DNA of 64,000 nt from Hyphomicrobiales bacterium (GCA_900468285.1 UBTF01000010.1:62001-126000), one strand, 5' to 3'; positions 9,129 to 19,379 are shown, counted from the first letter of the stretch. A program made the numbers and translations. The notes: generated by a model not told the origin, from the letters alone.

Positions 9129-10940
9129 TCACGCGCTTTCGCGGAAATCCGCATCGTTCGCATCAGGTCCACCCATCGACATATCCAGAGCAAAACCCTT
9201 GGCGCGCGCCTGCTGGCTGGCGACCGTATTGTCGGGTTTACGGACCGGCGCAGCTTTTGGTGCTGGACGTGCCTGTACCGGTGCGGGGCGCATTGGTGCT
9301 CTGGCCGCAGGGGCTGCGTGTCTGGCGCCTGCACGTTCGACCCTGAAAAATGCAATGCTGGCCTGAAGTTCTTCAGCCTGTGCTGCGAGTTCCTCTGACG
9401 TTGCCGACATTTCTTCCGACGCACCGGAATTCTGCTGGGTTACCAGGTCGAGCTGCTGGATTGCTTCGTTGATCTGGCTTGCGCCGATGTCCTGTTCGCG
9501 GCAGGCCGCCGAGATTTCAGAGACGAGTTCCGCGGTCTTGCGGATATCGGGAACCAGACGGTTCAGCATGTCGCCAGCCTCGGTTGCAACCTGGACTGTT
9601 TCCCCAGAAAGCGACGAGATTTCTGCTGCCGCAGCCTGGCTGCGTTCTGCAAGCTTGCGAACTTCCGAAGCGACCACCGCAAAGCCTTTTCCGTGCTCAC
9701 CGGCGCGTGCAGCCTCAACAGCAGCGTTCAGGGCAAGCAGGTCTGTCTGGCGAGCAATTTCCTGAACAATGGAGATTTTTTCGGCAATGGTCCGCATCGC
9801 GGTGACTGCGCGGCCGACAGCCTCACCACTTGCTTCGGCGTCCTTGGAAGACTGGCGAGCAATCTTTTCTGTCTGCGCAGCATTGTCGGCGTTCTGCTTG
9901 ATGTTGGCCGCCATCTGTTCCATCGAAGCCGATGCTTCTTCAGCGGAAGATGCCTGTTCGGTTGCACCCTGCGAAAGCTGTTCCGAGCTTGCAGACAATT
10001 CCTGGCTGCCGGAAGAGACATTGTCGGCTGCGGCCAGCGCATCTGACACGACGCCGCGCAGACGCTCGACCATGCGCTCCAGCGACATGCCAAGGGTGTC
10101 CTTGTCAGAAAGCGGCGTTGGCGTGATCGTCAAATTGCCATCGGCAATCTCGTTGGCAACACCTGCCGTATTGCGCAGATTTCCGGTCATGACGTTGATG
10201 CGGTCGACGAGGTCCTTGATCTCGTCATTCGTCTTGATGTCGACATCCTGATCCAGATCGCCGACGGAAACCGCTTCCGCAACGACCATGATCTTGCGAA
10301 GACCGCTGCTGATGCCCAGTGCGATCCAGAGTGCCGTACCGATCGCGATGATGACCGCCGCGATGGAAGCGGAAATCAGCAGCAGGCGCGTATTTTCATA
10401 TTCCGTAGCAGCAGACTGCTTTGATTTCTCAAGACGCGTACGGTTCATTTTTACCGCTTCGTCCAGCTTCTGGGTCAACGCATTGGCCGCCTCGCGACCC
10501 TCCCCGGAAGAGTAAGCTGCTGCCCCGGCCGTATTGCCTTCGGCGACCAGCTGACGGACCCGCTCATCGCTTTCCTCGAAGCTCTTCGCTGCGTCCTGTA
10601 TCGAAGCCCAGACCTGCTGCGTTTCTGGCGAGGCCGTTTTGGCCATGTCGTTGACGAGCGCATTCAGTTGCTGACGGCTCTCGTCACCAGCTTTCTTGAA
10701 GCTCTGAATTTCCGCAGCAGACGTGGAAAGGATGATGTTCTTCTGTATGCGTATAACGACCAGGGAAAGCGCATTTATCTGGTGCGCCTTGTCGAGACGG
10801 ACAACTGTTCCATCTACAACATCATCCATGGCTTCCTTTGCCACGCTCAGACTGTAGATGCCGTATCCGGCGGTGCCTGCCAGCATCAAGATCAAAAATC
10901 CAAATGCGACAGCAAGTTTCATCTTAATAGTAAATCGCAT
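9129..10940 (-). CDS. Methyl-accepting chemotaxis receptor with two HAMP units
   Basis: The 603-residue receptor has TM1 near the N-terminus, a periplasmic helical sensor, TM2 (around [20 protein letters not shown]), then two successive HAMP-like units (one with [18 protein letters not shown], one with [21 protein letters not shown]) before the signalling domain. The signalling domain and the final 23 residues are nearly or fully identical to the neighbouring receptor, pointing to duplication or gene conversion. I place the start at 10940, where AAGGA precedes ATG and the gene begins one base after the cheW stop, rather than at 10970 inside cheW. Confidence 0.93.
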   Translation of the reverse strand: MRFTIKMKLAVAFGFLILMLAGTAGYGIYSLSVAKEAMDDVVDGTVVRLDKAHQINALSLVVIRIQKNIILSTSAAEIQSFKKAGDESRQQLNALVNDMAKTASPETQQVWASIQDAAKSFEESDERVRQLVAEGNTAGAAAYSSGEGREAANALTQKLDEAVKMNRTRLEKSKQSAATEYENTRLLLISASIAAVIIAIGTALWIALGISSGLRKIMVVAEAVSVGDLDQDVDIKTNDEIKDLVDRINVMTGNLRNTAGVANEIADGNLTITPTPLSDKDTLGMSLERMVERLRGVVSDALAAADNVSSGSQELSASSEQLSQGATEQASSAEEASASMEQMAANIKQNADNAAQTEKIARQSSKDAEASGEAVGRAVTAMRTIAEKISIVQEIARQTDLLALNAAVEAARAGEHGKGFAVVASEVRKLAERSQAAAAEISSLSGETVQVATEAGDMLNRLVPDIRKTAELVSEISAACREQDIGASQINEAIQQLDLVTQQNSGASEEMSATSEELAAQAEELQASIAFFRVERAGARHAAPAARAPMRPAPVQARPAPKAAPVRKPDNTVASQQARAKGFALDMSMGGPDANDADFRESA

Positions 10941-10941
10941 T

Positions 10942-11484
10942 CTAGAATTCCTTCGAGAGTTCGATGACATTGTTGCGAGAGATGCCCTTGGCGTTCGCGT
11001 CAGCTTGTGACGTAAAAATTGCGCTGAGATTGGGAAGGATCACGAATTCGCTTCCCCTCTTTATGAGGCAGTTGATGTAGTCGGGTCGCCACCGCATTCC
11101 CACGCTTGGTGGTTGTTCGCTAGCCGTTCTGGAAAAGGTTGTGACCTCATAGACCTTGTCGGTCCGCAGGCCGACCAGCGTCCTCTCACCGTCGAGCGGA
11201 AGCTCGATGACGATGATGCGGCTGTCGATCGTCTTCTCAGCCGCGCCCATTCCAAAGGCTAACCTGATGTCGGCGAGGGGAATGACCTTTCCACGAAAAT
11301 TGATGACGCTGGCGACAAACGGTTTGCTGCCCGGCACCGCCGTTTCCGGCAGGAGGTCGAGTATTTCTTGAACGAGAACCGCCTCGATGGCGAATGTCTC
11401 ACCTTCTATGCTGAAGGTCAGGACCTCAAGGTCCTCGCGCTCGCGCCAGATATCTTCTGGTTGTTTCAAAAGAGGCTGGTTCAT
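10942..11484 (-). CDS. cheW: Chemotaxis coupling protein CheW (proximal copy)
   Basis: This 180-residue CheW-domain protein has an N-terminal extension of about 20 residues before the domain ([20 protein letters not shown]). Later segments [16 protein letters not shown] and [14 protein letters not shown] are typical. Its ATG overlaps the cheA stop (ATGA), so production is coupled to CheA. It presumably couples CheA to one or both receptors encoded next. Confidence 0.93.
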   Translation of the reverse strand: MNQPLLKQPEDIWREREDLEVLTFSIEGETFAIEAVLVQEILDLLPETAVPGSKPFVASVINFRGKVIPLADIRLAFGMGAAEKTIDSRIIVIELPLDGERTLVGLRTDKVYEVTTFSRTASEQPPSVGMRWRPDYINCLIKRGSEFVILPNLSAIFTSQADANAKGISRNNVIELSKEF

Positions 11485-13472
11485 CCGGCAAAACGCATCT
11501 GCGCCTCCTGTTGTTGTCCTGCAGTTACGAGATGTCCAACATCGAGAATGAGAGCGACGCTGCCGTCTCCTAGAATGGTCGCGCCAGAGAAGGTCGCGAC
11601 ATCGTGATGAAGTTTCGACATGGCCTTGATAACCGTCTGGTGGTCACCAATGATCTGATCAACGACGAGGCCGACGCGCTCCGAGCCGGTGGATATGACG
11701 ACCACCTTTTGAAACTGATCCGGTGTGGTGCCCGTCTGGAAGAGTTCGCGCAGCCGTATGAACGGTACAAGGCTTTCGCGCAGGGATATGAAGGAACGTC
11801 CTCGCGATTTGACATCATTCTCTGGAGACAGTTCCAGGCATTCTTCAACGGCCGAGAGCGGGATGACGTAGCAGCCGGTGCCGACACGCACGAGAAGACC
11901 GTCGATAATCGCCAGGGTCAGCGGAATGGCAAGCGTGATCTCTGAACCTGCGCCCGGTGCGCTCGTCACGTTGATCGTGCCGCGCAGGGCTTCGATGGTC
12001 TTTTTGACAACATCCATTCCGACGCCACGGCCGGAAAGATTGGTCACTTGCGCTGCGGTGGAGAATCCCGGTTCGAAAATCAGTTGCAGCAGTTCCTGAT
12101 CGGTCAGCGTAGCGCCGGCCGCGATAAGACCTGAGGCTTCCGCTTTTGCGCGGACCCTTTGGCGGTTGATCCCGCGGCCATCGTCACGAATGGTGATCGT
12201 GACATCACCGCCTGTCTGGCGTGCAACCAGCGTAACCTGGCCTGTTGGTTTCTTGCCTGCGGCGATACGCTCGTCCGGTGTTTCAAGCCCGTGGTCGCAG
12301 GAGTTTCTGACAAGGTGAACAAGTGGATCGGCCAGTCGCTCGATCACCGCCTTGTCGACTTCAGTGCTCTCACCCTCTGTGACCAGCTCAATCTGTTTGC
12401 CGGTCTCGCGGGCCAGATCGTGAATCAGGCGGCGGAAGCGGCCAAAAAGCTGGGTAATCGGCACCATACGCAACACCATCATCGTATCGCGAAGTTCACC
12501 GGACAGGCGTTCGACATCCTCGGAGACGGCGCGGAGCTGAATGTCGACACTTGTATTGGCAAGCTGGGAGAGGCGTGACTGGGCAATGACCAGTTCACCG
12601 ACCCGGTCCATCAGTTCGTCCAGGCGTTCAGCCGGAACGCGGACGTTCTCGGCGCTCTTGTTCTGCTTGCCGTCGCCGCCGCCCTGTGGCGCGGCTGCGT
12701 TCGCCTTTGCAGCTTCCTCGACCGGTGCCGGTGGTGGAACGATCTCACTCGAAACCGTAGCTTCAGACGAAATTTTCTTCACCTCGATGTCCATGTCGTC
12801 CATGACGAATATGAACACGTCATCAATGGCAGAACGAGGCTGGTCCGTGGTCAAAGTAACCGACCAGGACAGATAGAGATTGGCAGGATCAAGGAGATCG
12901 AGCGTGGGGATGGACTGGGTGTTGACAGTGATGACGCATTCGCCAAGTTCCGCCATCTCATCCAGCAAGCCAAGCGGGTTCGTTCCGTTCGCCATGGCAT
13001 TTGCTGGCAGACTGAAGTCGATCTGCCACGTTGCGGTCGAAGGTTCTTCCGCCTTGGCAACGACAGGCGCTGCCGCACCGGCGTGGGATGCGGCACCATT
13101 GCTGCCGACAGCCGCTTCGAGTTTTGCCAACAGCGTGTCGCCGGTTTCGGGAAATGCGGTTGCCGGATTGTCGACCAGACGCCGCATGTGATCCTGTGCT
13201 TCGAGCACGGCCGCGATCAACTCGCTGGTGGCCGGTACTTCACCTTTGCGTACACGGTCAAAGGCCGTCTCACAGTGGTGAGTGAACGCTGCGAGCGCCT
13301 CAAAGCCGAACATGGCTCCGGACCCCTTGAGGGTATGCAGGCCGCGGAAGACGGCGTCGATCTGTCCCTGGTTGGAAAGATCATGCAACAGATCCAGCAA
13401 GCCGCTTTCGATCTGTTCGAAAAGCTCGGCTGCTTCTGTCCTGAAAACCTGAATGGGGTCCAGTATGGTCAT
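11481..13472 (-). CDS. cheA: Chemotaxis histidine kinase CheA
   Basis: CheA phosphorylates CheY and CheB in response to receptor state. The 663-residue protein has an N-terminal Hpt domain with phospho-acceptor His46 (GLHTLKGSGAMFGFE), a middle region with a response-regulator-binding-like segment (about 150-235), a dimerisation helix pair, the kinase core (N box LVHLVRNSCDHGLE; G1 box IRDDGRGI; GRGVGMDVV) and a C-terminal CheW-like regulatory domain. The poorly conserved alanine/proline-rich stretch around residues 130-145 looks like a linker. It overlaps cheY upstream and cheW downstream by four bases each. Confidence 0.96.
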   Translation of the reverse strand: MTILDPIQVFRTEAAELFEQIESGLLDLLHDLSNQGQIDAVFRGLHTLKGSGAMFGFEALAAFTHHCETAFDRVRKGEVPATSELIAAVLEAQDHMRRLVDNPATAFPETGDTLLAKLEAAVGSNGAASHAGAAAPVVAKAEEPSTATWQIDFSLPANAMANGTNPLGLLDEMAELGECVITVNTQSIPTLDLLDPANLYLSWSVTLTTDQPRSAIDDVFIFVMDDMDIEVKKISSEATVSSEIVPPPAPVEEAAKANAAAPQGGGDGKQNKSAENVRVPAERLDELMDRVGELVIAQSRLSQLANTSVDIQLRAVSEDVERLSGELRDTMMVLRMVPITQLFGRFRRLIHDLARETGKQIELVTEGESTEVDKAVIERLADPLVHLVRNSCDHGLETPDERIAAGKKPTGQVTLVARQTGGDVTITIRDDGRGINRQRVRAKAEASGLIAAGATLTDQELLQLIFEPGFSTAAQVTNLSGRGVGMDVVKKTIEALRGTINVTSAPGAGSEITLAIPLTLAIIDGLLVRVGTGCYVIPLSAVEECLELSPENDVKSRGRSFISLRESLVPFIRLRELFQTGTTPDQFQKVVVISTGSERVGLVVDQIIGDHQTVIKAMSKLHHDVATFSGATILGDGSVALILDVGHLVTAGQQQEAQMRFAG

Positions 13473-13837
13473 CTACCAAGAACCTTCCTGACAATTTTGA
13501 CGAGATTTTCTGGATCGAATGGCTTCGTGACCCAACCGGTGGCACCCGCAGCCTTCGCCCGTGTTTTCATGTCGGCATCGGATTCGGTGGTCAGAAAGAT
13601 GATGGGGATGCCCGTGTGAGCGGGCGACTGCCGCAAGGCTTCGATCATTTCCAGACCGTTCATGTTCGGCATGTTCAGGTCGGTGACAATAAGATCGAAA
13701 GAGCCGCTTTTCGCTTTCGCAAGACCGTCGGCGCCATCAATAGCTTCCGTGATAGAATAGCCCGCATTTGTCAGGGCAATCTTGGTCGTCATTCTGATGC
13801 TGGCAGAGTCATCGACGGTGAGAATATTGGCGCTCAT
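13469..13837 (-). CDS. cheY: Single-domain response regulator CheY
   Basis: This 122-residue stand-alone receiver domain has acidic Asp9-Asp10, phospho-acceptor Asp53 (VTDLNMPNMNG), Thr in IFLTTESD and Lys in WVTKPFD, which is a complete active site. In a che operon it would carry the signal to the motor or act as a phosphate sink. Its stop overlaps cheA and its start overlaps the STAS gene, four bases each. Confidence 0.94.
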   Translation of the reverse strand: MSANILTVDDSASIRMTTKIALTNAGYSITEAIDGADGLAKAKSGSFDLIVTDLNMPNMNGLEMIEALRQSPAHTGIPIIFLTTESDADMKTRAKAAGATGWVTKPFDPENLVKIVRKVLGR

Positions 13838-14148
13838 TGAATTTCCTTTCCATGCAGCCAGAAGAGGCGAGTGGCCTCGTCCATATTTGTGAGAAACCCG
13901 CCACGGCGAAGCGTGTCGATCACGCTGGGGGAGGCCGGTTTCGTCAGTGTGATGTATTTGCCTTCAGCCCGCGCATAGAGCCGGGATGCTTCGATAAGCT
14001 GAATAAAGCTCAGATCGACGTGAGCATCGTCCGGTATCTCGACAGTCACAGCGCTGTGCGTGCTGAATGCGTCGAGAAGGCTCTCATGCACAGCGGCGAT
14101 GCCGCGTATGGAAAGAGAGTTGGGTAAGGTCAGCATTTCCGGTGTCAT
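13834..14148 (-). CDS. STAS-domain protein, first gene of the chemotaxis operon
   Basis: About 104 residues form a single STAS-like domain (LTLPNSLSIRGIAAVHESL at the start; AHVDLSFIQLIEASRLYA in the helix region). The usual D-S-G phospho-serine motif of anti-anti-sigma factors is not present in canonical form. Small STAS proteins of this type head several chemotaxis operons in alphaproteobacteria; their role is not clear. The start is uncertain: ATG at 14148 or 14136 are both possible with weak ribosome sites, and a TTG at 14208 would add 20 residues. Confidence 0.75.
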   Translation of the reverse strand: MTPEMLTLPNSLSIRGIAAVHESLLDAFSTHSAVTVEIPDDAHVDLSFIQLIEASRLYARAEGKYITLTKPASPSVIDTLRRGGFLTNMDEATRLFWLHGKEIQ

Positions 14149-15009
14149 TGGGGGGAACGTCCTTGATTGCCAATTAGATGGATCGTGACGTCCAGTCGCT
14201 TTGTTCAAAGATCGCCGTGCGAAAAATTTCCCTATCGGCCGAGATATCGGCGGTGGAAATTCCGAGAAGTTGCCATTCGACCAAAACCCGTTGTTTTCGA
14301 AGCACAGGTTCTTGTACGCAGCAGTTGAAGAAAAACTTCAACCGCTCCGCTCACACATCGGAGACGTGACAACAATGCAGCAGCGCTCTTTTCGCAAAGG
14401 CGAAAAAGCGTTCAAATCCAGTACATGTTTGAAAATCGAGCTGGCATCATGCAACTCGTTAGATAGTGCGCGCTGCTTGACGCTGCTTTTGGTTTTTTTA
14501 GTCGCCTATCATTGGCGTTATTAGTATTGTGCTGTTAGTTAAGACGCAGTTAATCTGGGTTGCGATTAGTCGTAAGGCCTTTAATGGTTGTAATGATATT
14601 GCTTCAATTTGTTGAAATTTGCTCATATGTCTGGTTTTCTCTACCAAAGATATACACTTTAAAAAATGATTATTGCTTAAAAAAGTTGTATATTTTAGTC
14701 AGCACACCTCGACTTTATGTCTTTTGACTTCCCCTTATCTTGGCCGTCGCGCTCCGCAATCTGTCCGTCCGCAGACATAATTTTGAAGCTGAATTCTGCG
14801 CCAGGGGAAATCTCGGGGTCGGTGCGTCCAAACCGATAAAAATTGCCGCTATTGCACTCTTAGGCATCCCGATAATTTCCGAAAAATACTATAACGGCTT
14901 GTTTATAAACGATAAAAAATTCGCAGATTTTTTATTCAGATGTGCTGTTGCAGAACCGATATCTTTCGCATAGGTTTTTACGGCAACGTTTCAGTGAGGG
15001 AGGAGACTC
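14149..15009. other. Long AT-rich divergent intergenic region
   Basis: This region separates the leftward chemotaxis operon from the rightward sugar importer and must hold both promoters. About 14520-14960 is clearly richer in A and T than its neighbours. An imperfect inverted repeat (cgctcttttcgc and gcgaaaaagcg, about 14384-14411) lies on the chemotaxis side. I found no convincing gene; a 77-residue plus-strand frame at 14740-14973 has no family features. Confidence 0.55.
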
Positions 15010-16245
15010 ATGCGCATTCGTTCTATTTTGGCCGCTTTGGCGGCCAGTGTCATGCTACCGGCAGGTATGGCCGGAGCCACTGACCTCGAGGTAACGCATT
15101 GGTGGACGTCAGGCGGCGAAGCCGCAGCCGTCGGAGAACTGGCCAAGGCGTTCGATGCAACCGGAAATAAGTGGGTTGATGGTGCGATTGCTGGTTCTGG
15201 CGGCACCGCACGGCCGATCATGATCAGCCGTATCACCGGCGGCGATCCGATGGGTGCCACGCAATTCAACCACGGACGGCAGGCGGAAGAACTCGCTCAA
15301 TCAGGATTGATGCGTGATTTGACCGATGTTGCTGAAAAGGGGAAGTGGAAGGACGTCATCAAACCTGCCAGCCTTCTCGAGAGCTGCACAATTGACGGTA
15401 AGATCTATTGCGCGCCAGTCAATATCCATTCCTGGCAATGGCTGTGGCTTTCCAATGCTGCTTTCAAGAAGGCAGGTGTAGAGGTTCCAAAGAACTGGAA
15501 TGAATTTGTTGCCGCAGCACCCGCCCTTGAGAAAGCTGGTATTCAACCGCTGGCTTTGGGCGGTCAGGCCTGGCAATCAAACGGCCTGTTCGACACCCTT
15601 TTGATCGGCATCGCCGGCAAGGATCTTTATGAAAAGGTCTATAAGGAGAAGGATGCCGAAGCTGCCGCTGGCCCTGAGATGAAGAAGATTTTTGAGGCTG
15701 CGGACGTCGCGCGCAAGCTGGCAAAGGGTTCGAACGTTCAGGATTGGAACCAGGCGACCAACCTTGTCATCACCGGCAAGGCCGGCGGACAGGTCATGGG
15801 AGACTGGGCGCAAGGTGACTTCCAGCTTGCCAATCAGAAAGCTGGCGTGGATTACACCTGCTTGCCAGGGCTTGGGCTGAATGAAATTCTCACGGCCAAC
15901 GGCGATGCGTTCTACTTCCCGCTTCTGAAAGACGAAGCGAAATCCAAGGCGCAGGAGGTTCTGGCCGAGGTGATCGTAGCTCCCAAGACGCAGGTTGCTT
16001 TCAACCTCAAGAAGGGATCGCTCCCGATACGAGGCGATGTCGATCTTGCCTCCGCCAATGACTGCATGAAAAAAGGTCTCGACATTCTGGCCAAGGGCGA
16101 AATTCTGCAAAGCACCGATCAGCTGATCTCTGCAGACACCCAGAAGCAGAAGGAAGATCTTATGTCGGAGTTTTTTGCAAATGCATCGCTTACGCCTGAT
16201 GCAGCGCAAAAACGCTTCGCCGAAATTATCTCGGCTGCCGACTGA
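15010..16245 (+). CDS. Sugar ABC transporter solute-binding protein (family 1)
   Basis: This 411-residue periplasmic protein should capture a sugar and deliver it to the permeases encoded next. A signal peptide of about 24 residues ends near AGMAGA. The mature start LEVTHWWTSGGE and the later HSWQWLWLSNAAFKKAG are typical of the glucose/mannose-type (GtsA-like) branch of family 1 binding proteins. The ATG has the strong ribosome site GGGAGGAG. It is the first gene of a six-gene operon to 21299. Confidence 0.92.
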   Translation: MRIRSILAALAASVMLPAGMAGATDLEVTHWWTSGGEAAAVGELAKAFDATGNKWVDGAIAGSGGTARPIMISRITGGDPMGATQFNHGRQAEELAQSGLMRDLTDVAEKGKWKDVIKPASLLESCTIDGKIYCAPVNIHSWQWLWLSNAAFKKAGVEVPKNWNEFVAAAPALEKAGIQPLALGGQAWQSNGLFDTLLIGIAGKDLYEKVYKEKDAEAAAGPEMKKIFEAADVARKLAKGSNVQDWNQATNLVITGKAGGQVMGDWAQGDFQLANQKAGVDYTCLPGLGLNEILTANGDAFYFPLLKDEAKSKAQEVLAEVIVAPKTQVAFNLKKGSLPIRGDVDLASANDCMKKGLDILAKGEILQSTDQLISADTQKQKEDLMSEFFANASLTPDAAQKRFAEIISAAD

Positions 16246-16255
16246 TCTCCGTCTT

Positions 16256-16290
16256 CCATGATTGCTGTCCGACAGGGCCAGCAATCATGG
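16256..16290 (+). repeat. 12-bp inverted repeat after the binding-protein gene
   Basis: CCATGATTGCTG (16256-16267) and CAGCAATCATGG (16279-16290) form a perfect stem with an 11-base loop 10 bases after the stop codon. There is no T-tract. Position suggests protection of the binding-protein mRNA from 3' decay, or partial termination. Confidence 0.7.
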
Positions 16291-16403
16291 ACACCTCCTT
16301 GCCAGGCGTTGTGATGTTCTCATGCATGCCTGGAAAAGTGCTGCGGGATGGCTGAATGCTACCCGCTGCACGATCAACCCCAGTGATTGATAAGGAGTGG
16401 CAC

Positions 16404-17306
16404 ATGGCACTGAAAAGCCATTCTGGTCGTCCAAACCAGCTATTCCGCAATCTCAATTCGAAGATTGCATCTATACCCATGATCCTGACCGCGATGGTCA
16501 TCTTTCTGGGCGGAACGATCTGGACAGTCGTTTATTCCTTTACCAATTCGAAGCTGCTGCCGCGGGCCAGCTTTATCGGACTTGAACAGTATGAGCGGCT
16601 ATGGGCTGCGCCGCGCTGGATCATTTCCATTCAGAATCTTGCCATTTACGGCATTCTTTCCCTTATTTTCAGTCTCGTCATCGGCTTCGTGCTGGCGGCG
16701 CTGATGGATCAGAAAATCCGATTTGAAAACACGTTCCGCACGATCTTTCTTTATCCTTTCGCTCTTTCCTTCATCGTTACCGGCCTTGTCTGGCAATGGC
16801 TGTTGAATCCGGAATTCGGCATCCAGTCCGTCGTGCGTTCACTCGGCTGGGAGAGCTTCACCTTCGATCCGCTCTACAATTCGCAGCTGGTCATCTATGG
16901 CGTCCTGATTGCGGCGCTCTGGCAAGGCACGGGCCTTGTCATGTGCCTCATGCTGGCGGGCCTGCGTGGTATCGACGAGGACATATGGAAGGCGTCACGG
17001 GTCGACGGCATTCCCATGTGGAAGACCTATATTCTTATCGTCATTCCCATGATGCGCCCCGTCTTCATCACCACTCTGGTCATCATCGCCAGCGGCATCG
17101 TCAAGGTTTACGACCTGGTCGTGGCGCAGACGAGTGGTGGGCCTGGCATCGCCTCGGAAGTTCCTGCCAAATATGTCTATGACTACATGTTCCAGGCACA
17201 GAATCTCGGGCAGGGCTTTGCTGCCTCCACCATGATGCTGCTTACCGTCGCAATCATCATCATTCCTTGGGCTTATCTCGAATTTGGAGGGCGCAAGCGT
17301 GGCTAA
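16404..17306 (+). CDS. Sugar ABC transporter permease (MalF-type)
   Basis: This 300-residue inner-membrane protein has about six helices and the EAA loop (DIWKASRVDGIPMW followed by IPMMRP) that docks with the ATPase. I chose the ATG at 16404 because AAGGAGTGG stands 6 bases before it; an in-frame ATG 48 bases upstream lacks such a site. It overlaps the next permease gene by eight bases. Confidence 0.92.
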   Translation: MALKSHSGRPNQLFRNLNSKIASIPMILTAMVIFLGGTIWTVVYSFTNSKLLPRASFIGLEQYERLWAAPRWIISIQNLAIYGILSLIFSLVIGFVLAALMDQKIRFENTFRTIFLYPFALSFIVTGLVWQWLLNPEFGIQSVVRSLGWESFTFDPLYNSQLVIYGVLIAALWQGTGLVMCLMLAGLRGIDEDIWKASRVDGIPMWKTYILIVIPMMRPVFITTLVIIASGIVKVYDLVVAQTSGGPGIASEVPAKYVYDYMFQAQNLGQGFAASTMMLLTVAIIIIPWAYLEFGGRKRG

Positions 17307-18240
17307 CATCTCGACGCTCAACACTGTCGCTGCCGGCGCAGATGCCGTTTCCAAAGATCTGCAGGGACCGCGCGGGCGCAAGCCGCGTAAGCGCCTGTCC
17401 CGGCGAAACATCATGCTCTACGGCACGCTCACGCTCGCCGCACTCTATTACCTTCTCCCGCTGTACGTGATGATTGTCACTTCGGTGAAGGGAATGCCTG
17501 AAATCCGCATGGGCAACATCTTCGCTCCGCCCTTGGAAATCACGTTCGAACCCTGGGTGAAGGCTTGGGCCAACGCCTGTACGGGCCTCAACTGCGACGG
17601 GCTTTCGCGCGGCTTCTGGAACTCGGTGCGCATCATGATCCCATCGACCATCGTTTCGATCGTGATTGCCTCGGTCAGTGGTTATGCGCTGGCGAACTGG
17701 AAGTTCAAGGGTTCCGAGCTGTTCTTCTCGATCCTCATCGTCGGGGCGTTCATTCCTTATCAGGTGATGATCTACCCGATCGTGATTGTTCTGCGCGAAT
17801 TGGGAATATACGGCACCCTGAGCGGCCTGGTCATCGTCCACACGATATTCGGCATGCCTATCCTGACGCTCCTGTTCCGGAACTACTTCGCCGGTCTGCC
17901 GGAGGAGCTTTTCAAGGCGGCACGTATCGACGGGGCCAATTTCTGGCAAATCTATTTCCGCATCATGGCGCCGATGTCGCTGCCGATTTTCGTCGTCGCG
18001 ATGATCCTGCAGGTGACCGGTATCTGGAACGACTTCCTGTTCGGCGTCGTGTTCACCAGGCCGGAATATTATCCGATGACTGTACAGCTCAACAACATCG
18101 TCAACTCGGTTCAGGGCGTGAAGGAATATAACGTCAATATGGCGGCGACCCTGCTGACCGGTGCCGTTCCGCTGTTCGTCTATTTCGTTTCAGGCAGACT
18201 TTTTGTCCGCGGCATCGCCGCTGGCGCAGTCAAGGGTTAA
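17299..18240 (+). CDS. Sugar ABC transporter permease (MalG-type)
   Basis: This second permease has 313 residues. It has a basic cytoplasmic N-terminus (GRKPRKRLSRRN), then six helices and the EAA loop ELFKAARIDGANFWQIY. The start is most likely the GTG at 17299, placed 9 bases after TTGGAGGG and overlapping the end of the first permease gene; a TTG at 17284 is an alternative. Together the two permeases form the channel. Confidence 0.92.
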   Translation: MANISTLNTVAAGADAVSKDLQGPRGRKPRKRLSRRNIMLYGTLTLAALYYLLPLYVMIVTSVKGMPEIRMGNIFAPPLEITFEPWVKAWANACTGLNCDGLSRGFWNSVRIMIPSTIVSIVIASVSGYALANWKFKGSELFFSILIVGAFIPYQVMIYPIVIVLRELGIYGTLSGLVIVHTIFGMPILTLLFRNYFAGLPEELFKAARIDGANFWQIYFRIMAPMSLPIFVVAMILQVTGIWNDFLFGVVFTRPEYYPMTVQLNNIVNSVQGVKEYNVNMAATLLTGAVPLFVYFVSGRLFVRGIAAGAVKG

Positions 18241-18245
18241 GCTTC

Positions 18246-19334
18246 ATGAATAAAAGCGTTTCCATTCGAGATCTGTCCCTTTCATTTGGCGCAGTCAATG
18301 TTCTGTCCGATCTCAATCTCGACATCTATGAAGGCGAGTTTCTTGTTCTTCTTGGCTCTTCGGGCTGCGGCAAATCCACTTTGTTGAATTGCATTGCCGG
18401 ACTTCTGGAGCCAACGGAAGGACAGATTTTCATCAAGGACCGCAACGTTACCTGGGAAGAACCCAAAGACCGAGGTATCGGCATGGTGTTCCAGTCTTAC
18501 GCGCTCTACCCGCAGATGACGGTTGAGAAGAACCTGTCATTCGGCCTGCAGGTCGCCAAGGTTCCCAAGGAGGAGATCGACCGCCGGGTAAAGCGTGCCG
18601 CCGGCATCCTCCAGATCGAGCCGCTTTTGAAAAGAAAGCCCGCCGAACTTTCCGGTGGTCAGCGCCAGCGTGTTGCTATCGGCCGCGCCCTTGTTCGTGA
18701 TGTGGATGTGTTTCTGTTCGACGAACCGCTGTCTAACCTCGATGCGAAACTGCGCTCCGAGCTTCGTGTGGAAATCAAACGGCTGCATCAGGCGTTGAAG
18801 AACACGATGATCTACGTCACTCACGATCAGATTGAAGCGCTGACGCTTGCGGACCGCATCGCCATCATGAAAAGCGGCGTGATCCAGCAGCTGGATGACC
18901 CGATTTCCATCTACAACAAACCGAGAAACCTGTTTGTCGCGGGCTTCATCGGCTCTCCGTCGATGAATTTCCTGCGCGGCGAATTGGCCGAGCGAAACGG
19001 CAAGGTGGAGTTCGTGGCGAATGGGGTCAGTTTTACCCTTGATGGATATGACGCCTCAAATCCTCTGAAGGCGGGTATTCCCGCTGTGCTGGGTGTCCGC
19101 CCCGAACATGTCCGGGTCGACAGCGACATAACCGGCGGCGATATCCACGACGCTGTTGTCGATATCGAAGAGCCGATGGGAGCCGACAATCTGATCTGGT
19201 TGAAACTCGCCGGTCACACGCTGTCTGTCCGCGTCGGCGGTCACAGACGTTTTTCGCCTGGCACAAAGGTCAAGCTGGCCTTCGACATGTCCATGGCCTC
19301 TCTCTTCGATGCGACGACGGAAGAGCGCATCTAG
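18246..19334 (+). CDS. Sugar ABC transporter ATP-binding protein (MalK/UgpC-type)
   Basis: This 362-residue ATPase has Walker A GSSGCGKST, the signature [16 protein letters not shown], Walker [17 protein letters not shown] and the switch histidine in [16 protein letters not shown]-terminal regulatory domain of about 120 residues follows (LGVRPEHVRV), as in MalK. It begins 5 bases after the permease stop. Confidence 0.94.
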   Translation: MNKSVSIRDLSLSFGAVNVLSDLNLDIYEGEFLVLLGSSGCGKSTLLNCIAGLLEPTEGQIFIKDRNVTWEEPKDRGIGMVFQSYALYPQMTVEKNLSFGLQVAKVPKEEIDRRVKRAAGILQIEPLLKRKPAELSGGQRQRVAIGRALVRDVDVFLFDEPLSNLDAKLRSELRVEIKRLHQALKNTMIYVTHDQIEALTLADRIAIMKSGVIQQLDDPISIYNKPRNLFVAGFIGSPSMNFLRGELAERNGKVEFVANGVSFTLDGYDASNPLKAGIPAVLGVRPEHVRVDSDITGGDIHDAVVDIEEPMGADNLIWLKLAGHTLSVRVGGHRRFSPGTKVKLAFDMSMASLFDATTEERI

Positions 19335-19379
19335 AAAATTTCAATCCACCAGACACAGCCCCAATGTCAGGAGACACAG

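Noticed and set aside
14740-14973. A 77-residue plus-strand frame in the AT-rich island
   Set aside because: No ribosome site, no domain, and composition unlike nearby coding sequence.
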